From Bacteroidota bacterium (lineage in GTDB: Bacteria > Bacteroidota > Bacteroidia > Flavobacteriales > Flavobacteriaceae), in NCBI GenBank assembly GCA_024278565.1, contig JAJRSY010000333.1:1-39113 (forward strand): 39,113 nucleotides of DNA, given 5' to 3'. Shown here in pieces: positions 1 through 7,567 of the stretch (its first letter is position 1; every line of letters starts with the position of its first letter). Position numbers and translations under genes: made by a program. The notes beneath the pieces are model-generated. The model ran no database searches. It was given only the letters and a program-made list of their open reading frames with translations, and was not told the origin of the DNA.

Positions 1-156
1 ATACGGGCAGTCTATTTTTTCGGCGGGCAAGGCAAAATTTATCGGCATAGCCATAGCTATGGCTATAAATTTTAACGCCGATCGGCGGAAAAAGAGCAAG
101 CCTGCCTGCCGGCGAGGCAGGCGGAAATTTCGGGTTTTAAAATGGCAGGAGTATAT
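1..156. repeat. MITE-like element, copy A (left end outside window)
   Basis: This stretch matches the element at 3386-3607 over both ends; position 1 corresponds to about 3417 there. The right terminal repeat is at 131-156. The shared inner flank (cggcggaaaaagagc, then the GC palindrome at about 98-123) is almost identical in both copies. The centre differs: here it holds a perfect palindrome, atagccatagctatggctat, at 47-66. About 31 bp of the left end are missing because the window starts inside the element. No transposase is encoded in it; the short reading frame through it is not a credible gene. Confidence 0.75.
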
Positions 157-189
157 TATAGCATTGTCCCATTCTATCCTTCTATCAGT

Positions 190-302
190 CAATAACCTCG
201 GGGCAGGCCCACGAGGCATGAAAAAGGAAAATACCCCCGCCTGCCGGACGGGCAGGTTTTGCATTTCGATGCAAGCATCGGGGAATTAAACCCACCGGTG
301 GG
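190..302. repeat. Cluster of nested palindromes
   Basis: Several small inverted repeats follow one another: CCTCG/CGAGG with an inner GGGC/GCCC (about 196-216), the GC element at 236-257, CGATGC-AA-GCATCG at 267-280, and the perfect palindrome CCCACCGGTGGG at 291-302. No gene is recognisable. It resembles the mosaic intergenic repeats common in flavobacterial genomes; a structured RNA is possible but not shown. Confidence 0.5.
236..257. repeat. GC-rich palindromic repeat (same as in SWIM gene)
   Basis: A 22-bp block, cccgcctgcc-ggacgg-gcaggt, identical base for base to 1598-1619. Its arms pair as CCTGCC/GGCAGG-type inverted repeats. A near-identical inverse copy lies at 7466-7487. Confidence 0.8.
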
Positions 303-410
303 ATTAAATATGTGACCAGAATATTGGCGACGACACAATCGGACTATCAAAAATTAAGACTATGACAAAAAAGGAGGTCTTCATTGTAAAGATGAAAAAA
401 AACTAAACTA

Positions 411-432
411 CCCTGCACTGAAAGATGCAGGG
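411..432 (+). terminator. Hairpin, possible terminator
   Basis: CCCTGCA (411-417) pairs perfectly with TGCAGGG (426-432) across an 8-base loop and is followed by gtttcttt. The T tract is weak, and no intact gene ends just before it, so it could equally be the end of a decayed element. Confidence 0.3.
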
Positions 433-446
433 GTTTCTTTGACAAT

Positions 447-620
447 ATGGCTACCATTCAACAATTGGTAGTAATATCTAATCTTGAAAGCATCAATGCT
501 ATGCTTATTCATTAAGGTTTAGAACAAAAGAATAGACTAATACAATTAAACAAAATGGCAATTACACAAATGAAATCATTGGTAGAAAATATTACCATAA
601 AGAAATTAGACAATGAGTAA
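447..620 (+). pseudogene. Small ORF interrupted by one stop codon
   Basis: From ATG 447 a frame reads 22 codons (MATIQQLVVISNLESINAML...) to TAA at 513-515. It then continues open in the same frame for 35 more codons to the stop at 618-620, which overlaps the ATG of the BRO gene (613) by 8 bases. A CAA-to-TAA change would explain the break. The second half alone (ATG 555, MAITQMKSLVENITIKKLDNE) could be made as a 21-residue peptide. The spacing suggests a small gene once translationally coupled to the BRO gene. I do not recognise a family. It may also be chance; the argument rests on one uninterrupted frame of 58 codons apart from a single stop. Confidence 0.4.
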
Positions 621-1443
621 TAAAGACACAGCACTGAAAATATTTCAGGAACAAACTGTTCGTACCCATTGGGATGAAGAGCAAGAAAAATGGGTCTTTT
701 CCATTATTGATGTAATAGCAATTTTGGCAGATAACACTCGTTCGAGAAAATACTGGAGTGACCTAAAAAAGAAATTTAAAGATGAGGGAAGTGAACTGTC
801 CGAAAATATCGGACAGTTAAAAATGCTTGCTCAAGACGGTAAAATGCGACTAACAGATGTAGCAGATACCGAACAGTTATTTAGACTAATACAATCCATA
901 CCATCTCCTAAAGCAGAACCATTTAAACAATGGCTGGCAAAAATTGGAACAGAACGAATAGATGAAATTGAAGACCCCGAGTTAGCTTTTGACAGAGCAA
1001 TGGAAACGTATCTTAAAAAAGGTTATTCCAAAGAATGGATAAACCAACGCCTAAAAAGTATTGAAGTCCGCAAAGAATTAACTGACGAATGGGATACCAA
1101 AGGCGTAAAAAAAGGATTAGAATATGCCATCCTCACCAATGAACTAACCAAAGCTTGGGCAGGATTGGAAGTGAAAGATTACAAAAAACTCAAAGGACTT
1201 AAAAAGGAAAACCTCAGAGATAATATGAGCAATCTGGAATTGGTACTTAATATGTTGGCGGAAGCATCTACCACCGAAATATCCAAGCAAAAGAAACCGA
1301 AAAATTTTACTGAAAACAAAAAAGTAGCCAAAAAAGGTGGAGATGTGGCAAAAGCAGCTCGACTTAAATTGGAAAGTACTACGGGTAAAAAAGTGGTGAC
1401 AAAGCTCAATGCTAAATCAATAGCTAAAAAACTTAAGAAATAA
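613..1443 (+). CDS. BRO family N-terminal domain protein (DinD/antirepressor-like)
   Basis: 276 residues. Residues about 5-110 carry the Bro-N pattern: an early WDEEQEKWVFSIIDVIAILAD segment, KYWSDLKKKFKDEGSEL, then a recurring LRLTDVADTEQLFRLIQSIPSPKAEPFKQWL-type stretch. Bro-N domains are DNA-binding modules known from phage antirepressors, baculovirus BRO proteins and bacterial DinD-like proteins. The middle (about 115-215) matches the usual DinD-like extension (ERIDEIEDPELA..., ANELTKAWAGLEVKDYKKLKGLKKENLRDNM). The tail (about 235-276) is very lysine-rich and may add nonspecific nucleic-acid binding. It stands alone, with no phage structural genes near. A role in stress response or phage defence is only inference. 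Confidence 0.85.
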   Translation: MSNKDTALKIFQEQTVRTHWDEEQEKWVFSIIDVIAILADNTRSRKYWSDLKKKFKDEGSELSENIGQLKMLAQDGKMRLTDVADTEQLFRLIQSIPSPKAEPFKQWLAKIGTERIDEIEDPELAFDRAMETYLKKGYSKEWINQRLKSIEVRKELTDEWDTKGVKKGLEYAILTNELTKAWAGLEVKDYKKLKGLKKENLRDNMSNLELVLNMLAEASTTEISKQKKPKNFTENKKVAKKGGDVAKAARLKLESTTGKKVVTKLNAKSIAKKLKK

Positions 1444-1480
1444 AATCTGTGGACATCAGCGTAATCTGCGAGAAAAAATT

Positions 1481-3184
1481 ATGAGAATACCATTAAACGA
1501 ATTTGAGCAACTTATTGATGAGAAGATTTTAAAAAGAGGACTTTCTTATTTTAAAGGAAGTGCAATAACTGATTTTTCAGAAATATCTAATGGAGAACCC
1601 GCCTGCCGGACGGGCAGGTATGAAGCTATTGTTTCGGGTACGGAAGAGTACACCGTTCAATTAGAGGTTAGTGACAATACCATTACCGAACATAATTGCG
1701 ATTGTCCTTATGATATGGGACCTGTTTGTAAACACGTAGTTGCAGTAATTTTTCATTTACAGCAAGATGAATTAGAATTAAATCAACCGAGTATTTCTAA
1801 ACCAAGAAAGAAAAAAACTAAATCCGTTTCTCAACAAGTAAAAGAATTACTAAAAGAAATTTCACACAAAGAGCTAATTGATTTTGTGCAAGAAAACAGC
1901 AAAAAGGACAAAAAATTTAGAAACTACTTTTTAGCATCCTTTGGGCATTTAAGTCAAAACCAATCAAAAGAATTTTATCAAAAACAAATCCATTCCATTT
2001 TACAATCTGCCGCAGGAAGAGACGGTTGGATTGGTTGGTCAGATATGAAATACGTAGTAAACACCACAGAACCGTTTTTAGAAAATGCTGAAAAATATTT
2101 AGCCAATAATAATTTCGAAAATGTATTTTTTATAAGTACAGCTTTATTGGAAGAAATGACAGAAGCGTTTCAATATGGAGACGATAGTAACGGTGATTTG
2201 GGTTATTTTGTAGAGTCGGCAATGGAATTACTTTCAAAAGTAGCACAAGAAAAACTTCCTAAAGCCTTAAAGGAAGAAATATTTGAATATTGTATTTATA
2301 CCTTTAATCAAAAATTATTTGACGGTTGGGATTGGCATTTAGGAATGCTTCATATTGCCTCTGAATTAGTCGAACAAGAAAGTGATGTAGATATAATACT
2401 TAGTTGTCTGGATACCATTAACGGAGAATATGAAAGAAAACGAGCTCAATCTTTTAAATTGGACTTATTAAGAAAGTTTAAAACTTTAAAAGAAGTTGAG
2501 AGATATATCAACAAACACATTTCAAACTCATCAATAAGAACAACAGAGATAGAAAAGGCATTTGAAAGTAAAAACTTTGAAAGAGTAGTAAAACTCTCAA
2601 AAGACGGAATTAAATGTGATGAAAAAGACAAACCAGGCTTAGTAAAAGTTTGGTACAATTGGTTGCTAAAAGTTTCTCAATCAGAAAAAGACACTTCTAA
2701 AATTATTAAGTATTCTCGATTTTTATTTATTGACAATTTTCATCCTGAACAGGATTATTATCAAATCCTAAAAGATAACATTGAGGATAAAAATTGGCAT
2801 CCATTTTTAGAAGAAATAATAAAAGAAATCACTCCTAAACAGAGATGGACATACACTGAATTAATTCGAAAAATATATATTAAAGAAGAATGGTGGGATA
2901 GGTTATTTATTATGCTTAAACAAAATATATCTATGGAGAGCATTCAACAAAATGAGCAATATTTATCAAAAGACTATTCTTCTGAATTGATTGAATTGTA
3001 CAGCGAAAGAATTATAAATTACGTTGAAAAATATATAGGAAGAAATCACTACCAAACAGCTTGCAGGTATTTACGTAGAATGAAAAAGTTGGGTGGGAAA
3101 GAAAAAGTAAATGAGTTAATAGAATTATTCAGAAAACAATATCCACAACGTAAGGCACTAATGGATGAATTAAACCGAGTGTAA
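1481..3184 (+). CDS. SWIM zinc-finger domain protein with in-frame repeat insertion
   Basis: 567 residues. The SWIM finger is CxCx7CxH, with C73, C75, C83 and H85 (CDCPYDMGPVCKH). SWIM domains bind zinc and are linked to DNA or protein binding. The rest is mostly charged and helical, without a recognisable helicase domain, so this is a stand-alone SWIM protein. Residues 40-46 (PACRTGR) are encoded by a 21-bp copy of a GC palindrome; removing them restores the usual run-up to the finger (...NGE-YEAIVSGTEEY...). The insertion keeps frame, so the protein is probably still made. It follows the BRO gene by 37 bp in the same direction, and the pair is bracketed by two copies of the same mobile repeat. 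Function unknown. Confidence 0.85.
   Translation: MRIPLNEFEQLIDEKILKRGLSYFKGSAITDFSEISNGEPACRTGRYEAIVSGTEEYTVQLEVSDNTITEHNCDCPYDMGPVCKHVVAVIFHLQQDELELNQPSISKPRKKKTKSVSQQVKELLKEISHKELIDFVQENSKKDKKFRNYFLASFGHLSQNQSKEFYQKQIHSILQSAAGRDGWIGWSDMKYVVNTTEPFLENAEKYLANNNFENVFFISTALLEEMTEAFQYGDDSNGDLGYFVESAMELLSKVAQEKLPKALKEEIFEYCIYTFNQKLFDGWDWHLGMLHIASELVEQESDVDIILSCLDTINGEYERKRAQSFKLDLLRKFKTLKEVERYINKHISNSSIRTTEIEKAFESKNFERVVKLSKDGIKCDEKDKPGLVKVWYNWLLKVSQSEKDTSKIIKYSRFLFIDNFHPEQDYYQILKDNIEDKNWHPFLEEIIKEITPKQRWTYTELIRKIYIKEEWWDRLFIMLKQNISMESIQQNEQYLSKDYSSELIELYSERIINYVEKYIGRNHYQTACRYLRRMKKLGGKEKVNELIELFRKQYPQRKALMDELNRV
1598..1619. repeat. Palindromic repeat inserted inside a coding sequence
   Basis: Identical over 22 bp to the intergenic copy at 236-257. 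Because 21 bp are inserted (1598-1618), the reading frame of the SWIM gene is preserved and seven extra residues, PACRTGR, are added upstream of the zinc finger. The GC content of the block contrasts sharply with the surrounding AT-rich gene. Confidence 0.85.
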
Positions 3185-3385
3185 ATGCCAACACTAAAAG
3201 TCATACATCCCGAAAGCTTTCGGGGGCCAAGTCGCTCAAAAACCAACCGCACGAGCCAATCCCGAGCCTTCGGGAGTAAAAGAGTATGCCTTTACCAACG
3301 CTATCAGCAGAACGGAAAATAAAGCCCAGCCAGCTAAAAAAACCTATACGTAATGTGGGGTTCATCGCAAATTGAGAGATTATGG
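3185..3385. other. Intergenic stretch with two small palindromes
   Basis: No supported gene. It contains the perfect palindrome CCCGAAAGCTTTCGGG at 3209-3224 and a hairpin TCCCGA-gcct-TCGGGA at 3260-3275. A 45-codon frame starts right after the SWIM stop (ATG 3185) but is basic, passes through both palindromes and is probably chance. The hairpins could act as weak terminators for the upstream gene. Confidence 0.45.
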
Positions 3386-3607
3386 ATATACTCCTTCCAT
3401 TTTAAAATTCGGGAGAATACGGGCAGTCTATTTTTTCGGCGAGCAAGGCACGACATAGCGGGAGCTATGGGCGAGGTGGAGTGGTGGCAAAAGCATCCAC
3501 CTTAGGCGGACGGCGATAAATTTTAACGTCGATCGGCGGAAAAAGAGCAAGCCTGCCTGCCGGCGAGGCAGGCGGAAATTTCGAATTTTAAAATGGAAGG
3601 AGTATAT
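3386..3607. repeat. MITE-like element, copy B, complete
   Basis: The ends form a perfect 26-bp inverted repeat: 3386-3411 (atatactccttccatttt...) and 3582-3607. Inner arms (about 3429-3441 against 3531-3547) are also partly complementary, so the single strand can fold into a long hairpin. The total is 222 bp with no transposase, which fits a non-autonomous element. Copy A lies at 1-156. The two copies share ends and inner flanks but have different centres (about 3452-3515 here). The element abuts a decayed four-helix-bundle gene, so insertion may have removed that gene's 5' part. No clear target duplication was identified. Confidence 0.75.
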
Positions 3608-3654
3608 AAAGAAATTTAGTGGTAAATTGAAAGTGTGGAGCTTTAAAATACTGC

Positions 3655-4010
3655 ACTACGCATAGCTGGGTCGTTAAGTCATCCACATCTACTGGGCAAA
3701 TTACAGGGTAGCTTGCCGGGCATGGTTTAAAAAGGAATTTTTTAGTAAAATATGTATTGTGGCAGAAGAAGTTGATGAACCGGAATATTGGCTGGAAGTA
3801 ATAAAAGATGCAGATTTATCAAAAGAAAGTATAGAATTGGGAAGGCTTCTAGTGAAAGCACTTGAAATAACCAAGATAGTGTCAAAAGCAAAAAAAAAAA
3901 TCAACCTACGTTCAAAGATGAAAAACAGAAAAATATCAAAAAAAGCAATGTATTTAACCAGCCCCATTCAATCATTATATCATTCAATAATTGTCACGTA
4001 TAAAAAATGA
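3655..4010 (+). pseudogene. Decayed four-helix-bundle protein (23S rRNA IVS/S23 type)
   Basis: The C-terminal half reads FFSKICIVAEEVDEPEYWLE followed by LGRLLVKALEITKIVSKAKKK, the typical last two helices of the four-helix-bundle family encoded by 23S rRNA intervening sequences and by free-standing flavobacterial genes. Upstream, the family hallmark SSTSTG-ANYRVACRA is present but split between two frames: ...KSSTSTG is in the frame of 3661 and ANYRVACRA in the frame of 3759, explained by loss of one G near 3694-3697. Farther 5' the similarity fades towards the end of the MITE at 3607. A shorter protein from the GTG at 3759 (83 codons) is possible but lacks half the fold. The end overlaps the hutI start codon by 4 bases. 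Confidence 0.7.
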
Positions 4011-5266
4011 ACAACATAAAACTCATAGGACCATTCAAACAAATCATTCCCATGACCGGACTATCGCTTAAAGGCCCGATAACCGATGATCAACTGACTG
4101 TATGGGAAGATGCGGGAATCTTAGTTGAAAACGGATATATCCATTCCATCGGAAAATACATTGATGTATTTCCAAAAGCTGAAGAGTTGAAGGCAGAAAT
4201 CATCAAACTTGAAGGCAACCACACCTGTCTACCCGGATTTATCGATTCACATACCCATATTTGTTTCGGTGGCACACGCGCCAATGATTATGCCCTGCGC
4301 AATGCAGGAAAAAGCTATTTGGAAATTGCCAAGACCGGTGGCGGAATTTGGGATACCGTTACCCAAACCCGTAAAGCTTCGCAAGAAGAGTTGGTCAAGG
4401 GAATCGTAAAACGGGCAAAACAACACCTTAAGAACGGGGTGACGACCATAGAGGTAAAAAGTGGTTATGGCCTCTCGATCGCTGAAGAACTTAAAATGTT
4501 GCGCGCCATTAAAGATGCAAATGCTTCCATTTCGGCAGATTTGGTTCCCACCTGCCTGGCGGCGCACATGCTGCCAAAAGATTACCCAGGGTCTGCCAGT
4601 GAATATCTAGAAGAAATAAGTTCTGAGCTTTTTCCAATATTGAAAGAACAAAGGCTGACCAATAGGATCGATGCCTTTATCGAAGAAAGTGCTTTTTCAA
4701 AAAATGAGATTGCTCCCTATTTTCAAGAAGCAAAAGGAATGGGATTCGACATTACGGTACATGCCGATCAATTTTCAACAAGTGGCAGTAAGATTGCTGT
4801 TGAATTCGGAGCAATAAGCGCCGATCATTTAGAGGCCAGCACACAAAAAGAAATAACACTATTGGCAAAAAGCAATGTCATCGCGACCGCCCTACCAGGT
4901 GCATCTTTGGGGCTGGGCTGTAACTTCACCCCAGCAAGAAAAATATTGGATGCAGGTGGTGCCTTGGCCATTGCCAGCGACCACAACCCCGGTTCTGCAC
5001 CGATGGGCGATCTTTTGACACAGGCCGCCATTCTTGGAACTTTTGAAAAATTGACCAACGCCGAAGTCTTGGCGGGAATAACCTTTAGGGCAGCAGCAGC
5101 TTTAAACCTTTCTGACAGGGGACAATTGGCAAAAGGCTTTTTGGCAGACCTCAGCATTTTTCACACCCATGATCACAAAGAAATTTTATACAACCAAGGA
5201 GCGTTCAAACCCTGTGTGATATGGAAAAACGGAGGGGTGGTATTTGACAAACATAAAGCCCCCTAG
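4007..5266 (+). CDS. hutI: Imidazolonepropionase
   Basis: 419 residues, normal length for the family. It hydrolyses 4-imidazolone-5-propionate to N-formimidoyl-L-glutamate, the third step of histidine breakdown, in the cytoplasm. It is an amidohydrolase: metal ligands H82 and H84 in SHTHICFGGTR, H252 in VHADQF, the HLE motif at H274, and D325 in ASDHNPGSAP. GGGIWDTVTQTR and KSGYGL are further family signatures. The ATG overlaps the stop of the preceding pseudogene. hutU follows after 63 bp in the same direction and hutG after that, so the three form a likely operon with steps 2, 3 and 4 of the pathway. Confidence 0.97.
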   Translation: MNNIKLIGPFKQIIPMTGLSLKGPITDDQLTVWEDAGILVENGYIHSIGKYIDVFPKAEELKAEIIKLEGNHTCLPGFIDSHTHICFGGTRANDYALRNAGKSYLEIAKTGGGIWDTVTQTRKASQEELVKGIVKRAKQHLKNGVTTIEVKSGYGLSIAEELKMLRAIKDANASISADLVPTCLAAHMLPKDYPGSASEYLEEISSELFPILKEQRLTNRIDAFIEESAFSKNEIAPYFQEAKGMGFDITVHADQFSTSGSKIAVEFGAISADHLEASTQKEITLLAKSNVIATALPGASLGLGCNFTPARKILDAGGALAIASDHNPGSAPMGDLLTQAAILGTFEKLTNAEVLAGITFRAAAALNLSDRGQLAKGFLADLSIFHTHDHKEILYNQGAFKPCVIWKNGGVVFDKHKAP

Positions 5267-5329
5267 CCCCAAAGGGGGAATGTTTCATTTGTAAAACAAG
5301 TTTAGTATAAAAAATAAATTTTGATTTGT

Positions 5330-7375
5330 ATGACAGCATCAAATTTTAAATCGCAAATAGTACAAGGTATTCCCACAGAGCTGCCTCCGAAAAGGGCATA
5401 TTCCCTGAAACTTAGCCACGCTCCCAAAAGAAAGGATATTCTTTCCTTGAAAGAAAAAAAATTGGCCATCCGCAATGCACTGCGGTACTTTCCCAAAAAA
5501 TGGCATACTGAACTTGCCTCGGAATTCGCTACCGAGCTAAAGTCGTACGGCAGAATCTATATGTACCGTTTCAAGCCCGATTACAAAATATATGCCAGGC
5601 CCGTAAATGAATATCCTGCCAAAACGGTACAGGCCGCCAGCATCATGCTGATGATACAGAACAATCTGGATCCCGCCGTGGCCCAGCACCCTGAAGAATT
5701 GATTACCTATGGTGGCAATGGCGCCGTGTTCCAAAACTGGGCACAGTATCTATTGACCATGCAATATTTGGCGAACATGAACGATGAACAGACGCTGCAT
5801 ATTTATTCGGGCCATCCGATGGGACTGTTTCCCTCTTCCCAAGAAGCACCAAGGGCCGTGGTCACCAATGGCATGATGCTGCCCAATTACTCCAAACCCG
5901 ACGATTGGGAAAAATACAATGCCCTGGGAGTTACCCAATACGGCCAAATGACCGCCGGCTCGTATATGTACATAGGACCACAGGGCATTGTTCACGGCAC
6001 CACCATCACGGTTATGAACGCTTTTAGAAAGGTGCTGAAAAAAGGTGAAAAACCCTCAGGAAAAATATTCTTGACCTCAGGCTTGGGCGGTATGAGCGGG
6101 GCACAACCAAAAGCCGGTACTATTGCGGGCTGTATCACCATTTGTGCAGAAGTGAACGCCAAAGCGGCAACAAAAAGATATGCGCAGGGTTGGGTAGATA
6201 TTTTGGTCGATAACTTAGATGATCTCGTAACCCGTACTAAAGAAGCACAGCAAAAAGAGCAGGTAGTTTCCATCGCTTATATCGGTAATATCGTTACGGT
6301 TTGGGAACGGTTTTATGACGAAAACATTTTCATACACCTCGGTTCTGACCAAACTTCGTTGCACAACCCGTGGGCAGGGGGCTATTACCCGGTAGGAACA
6401 AGTTTTGAGGAATCGAACGAACTCATGGGCAACGACCCCGAAGCGTTCAAGGAAAAAGCACAGGAGTCGATACGAAGGCAAGTGGCGGCAATAAACAAAC
6501 ACACCAAAAAAGGCACTTATTTCTTTGATTATGGCAATGCCTTCTTACTGGAAGCATCACGGGCAGGGGCTAAAATCTATAAGGATGCCAATGGGGAATT
6601 CACAAACTCCACATCCCACAAAAATGAAGACTGGGCCTACCCTTCTTATGTACAGGATATTTTAGGTCCCATGTGCTTTGACTACGGTTTTGGCCCTTTT
6701 CGCTGGGTCTGCACTTCAGGAAAATCCAAAGACCTGCAAAAGACCGATACTATTGCATTAAAGGTCATGGAAGAAATAAAAACGAAAGCCCCCAAAGAGA
6801 TCCAACAACAAATGCAGGATAATATCACTTGGATCCGTGAAGCCGAAAACAATAAGCTAGTGGTCGGTTCACAAGCACGCATATTGTATGCCGATGCCGA
6901 GGGAAGGGCTAAAATTGCGGAAGCCTTTAACCAAGCTGTAGCAGCAGGTGAAATCTCCGCTCCCATTGTCTTGGGCAGGGACCATCATGATGTCAGCGGT
7001 ACCGACTCCCCTTATCGCGAAACCAGTAATATCTACGACGGCAGCAAGTTTACGGCCGATATGGCCATCCATAATGTCATCGGCGATAGCTTTAGAGGAG
7101 CCACTTGGGTATCGATACACAATGGTGGGGGCGTAGGGTGGGGCGAGGTCGTCAACGGTGGGTTCGGCATGGTACTGGACGGCTCCGAAAATGCTTCGAA
7201 ACGGCTGAAAAATATGTTGTTCTATGATGTCAACAATGGTATTTCAAGAAGAAGTTGGTCACGGAACAAGGAAGCGATTTTCGCCATAAAAAGAGAAATG
7301 GAAAGAACACCCGAACTGAAGGTCACTTTACCAAATTTAGTGGAAAATGAATTATTGGATGGCTTGTTTGATTAG
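5330..7375 (+). CDS. hutU: Urocanate hydratase
   Basis: 681 residues from ATG 5330; a TTG nine bases earlier is less likely. It converts urocanate to 4-imidazolone-5-propionate with tightly bound NAD+ used as an electrophile. Signatures seen are GGNGAVFQNWAQY, SGHPMGLFPS, GLGGMSGAQPKAG (NAD-binding region), GSDQTSLHNPWAGGYYPVG, DILGPMCFDYGFGPFRWVC with the conserved cysteine region, and HNGGGVGWGEVVNGGFGMVLDG. It is longer than the roughly 555-residue proteobacterial enzymes, in keeping with the longer type. It lies between hutI and hutG. Confidence 0.97.
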   Translation: MTASNFKSQIVQGIPTELPPKRAYSLKLSHAPKRKDILSLKEKKLAIRNALRYFPKKWHTELASEFATELKSYGRIYMYRFKPDYKIYARPVNEYPAKTVQAASIMLMIQNNLDPAVAQHPEELITYGGNGAVFQNWAQYLLTMQYLANMNDEQTLHIYSGHPMGLFPSSQEAPRAVVTNGMMLPNYSKPDDWEKYNALGVTQYGQMTAGSYMYIGPQGIVHGTTITVMNAFRKVLKKGEKPSGKIFLTSGLGGMSGAQPKAGTIAGCITICAEVNAKAATKRYAQGWVDILVDNLDDLVTRTKEAQQKEQVVSIAYIGNIVTVWERFYDENIFIHLGSDQTSLHNPWAGGYYPVGTSFEESNELMGNDPEAFKEKAQESIRRQVAAINKHTKKGTYFFDYGNAFLLEASRAGAKIYKDANGEFTNSTSHKNEDWAYPSYVQDILGPMCFDYGFGPFRWVCTSGKSKDLQKTDTIALKVMEEIKTKAPKEIQQQMQDNITWIREAENNKLVVGSQARILYADAEGRAKIAEAFNQAVAAGEISAPIVLGRDHHDVSGTDSPYRETSNIYDGSKFTADMAIHNVIGDSFRGATWVSIHNGGGVGWGEVVNGGFGMVLDGSENASKRLKNMLFYDVNNGISRRSWSRNKEAIFAIKREMERTPELKVTLPNLVENELLDGLFD

Positions 7376-7567
7376 CTTTTATAAGATTGTCTAGAATTTG
7401 GTTAAAGCCTTAGCTGCTCATTCTATTGCCATCCTCCAGATAAACCTGCCTGTCCGGCAGGCAGGCCTGCCCGTCTGGCAGGCGGGTCTGGAGGCAATTC
7501 AGATTTTGAATTACCAAGGCTTTAGTCTGTGAACAATAAAATAAGCAAGAACATCAGTATAGATTTT
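7376..7567. other. hutU-hutG gap with tandem GC palindromes
   Basis: Two GC palindromes sit back to back: CCTGCCTG-tccgg-CAGGCAGG at 7445-7465, and cctgcccgtctggcaggcgg at 7466-7487. The second is the reverse complement of the 236-257/1598-1619 repeat with one mismatch. They could form a hairpin that attenuates readthrough from hutU to hutG. Nothing else is recognisable in the gap. Confidence 0.7.

Noticed and set aside
59-289. 76-codon frame through the left repeats
   Set aside because: It is built almost wholly from the MITE copy and GC palindromes; its residues (CRRGRR, ACRTGR) only mirror repeat sequence.
1-302. CRISPR array in the repeated GC words
   Set aside because: Repeats are palindromic, irregularly spaced and of different classes; there are no regular spacers or cas genes.
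613-3184. BRO-SWIM pair as a named defence system
   Set aside because: No nuclease, helicase or toxin domain is visible in either protein; the island-like setting alone is not enough.
3185-3322. 45-codon frame right after the SWIM gene
   Set aside because: Very basic, low-complexity, passes through two palindromes and matches no family.
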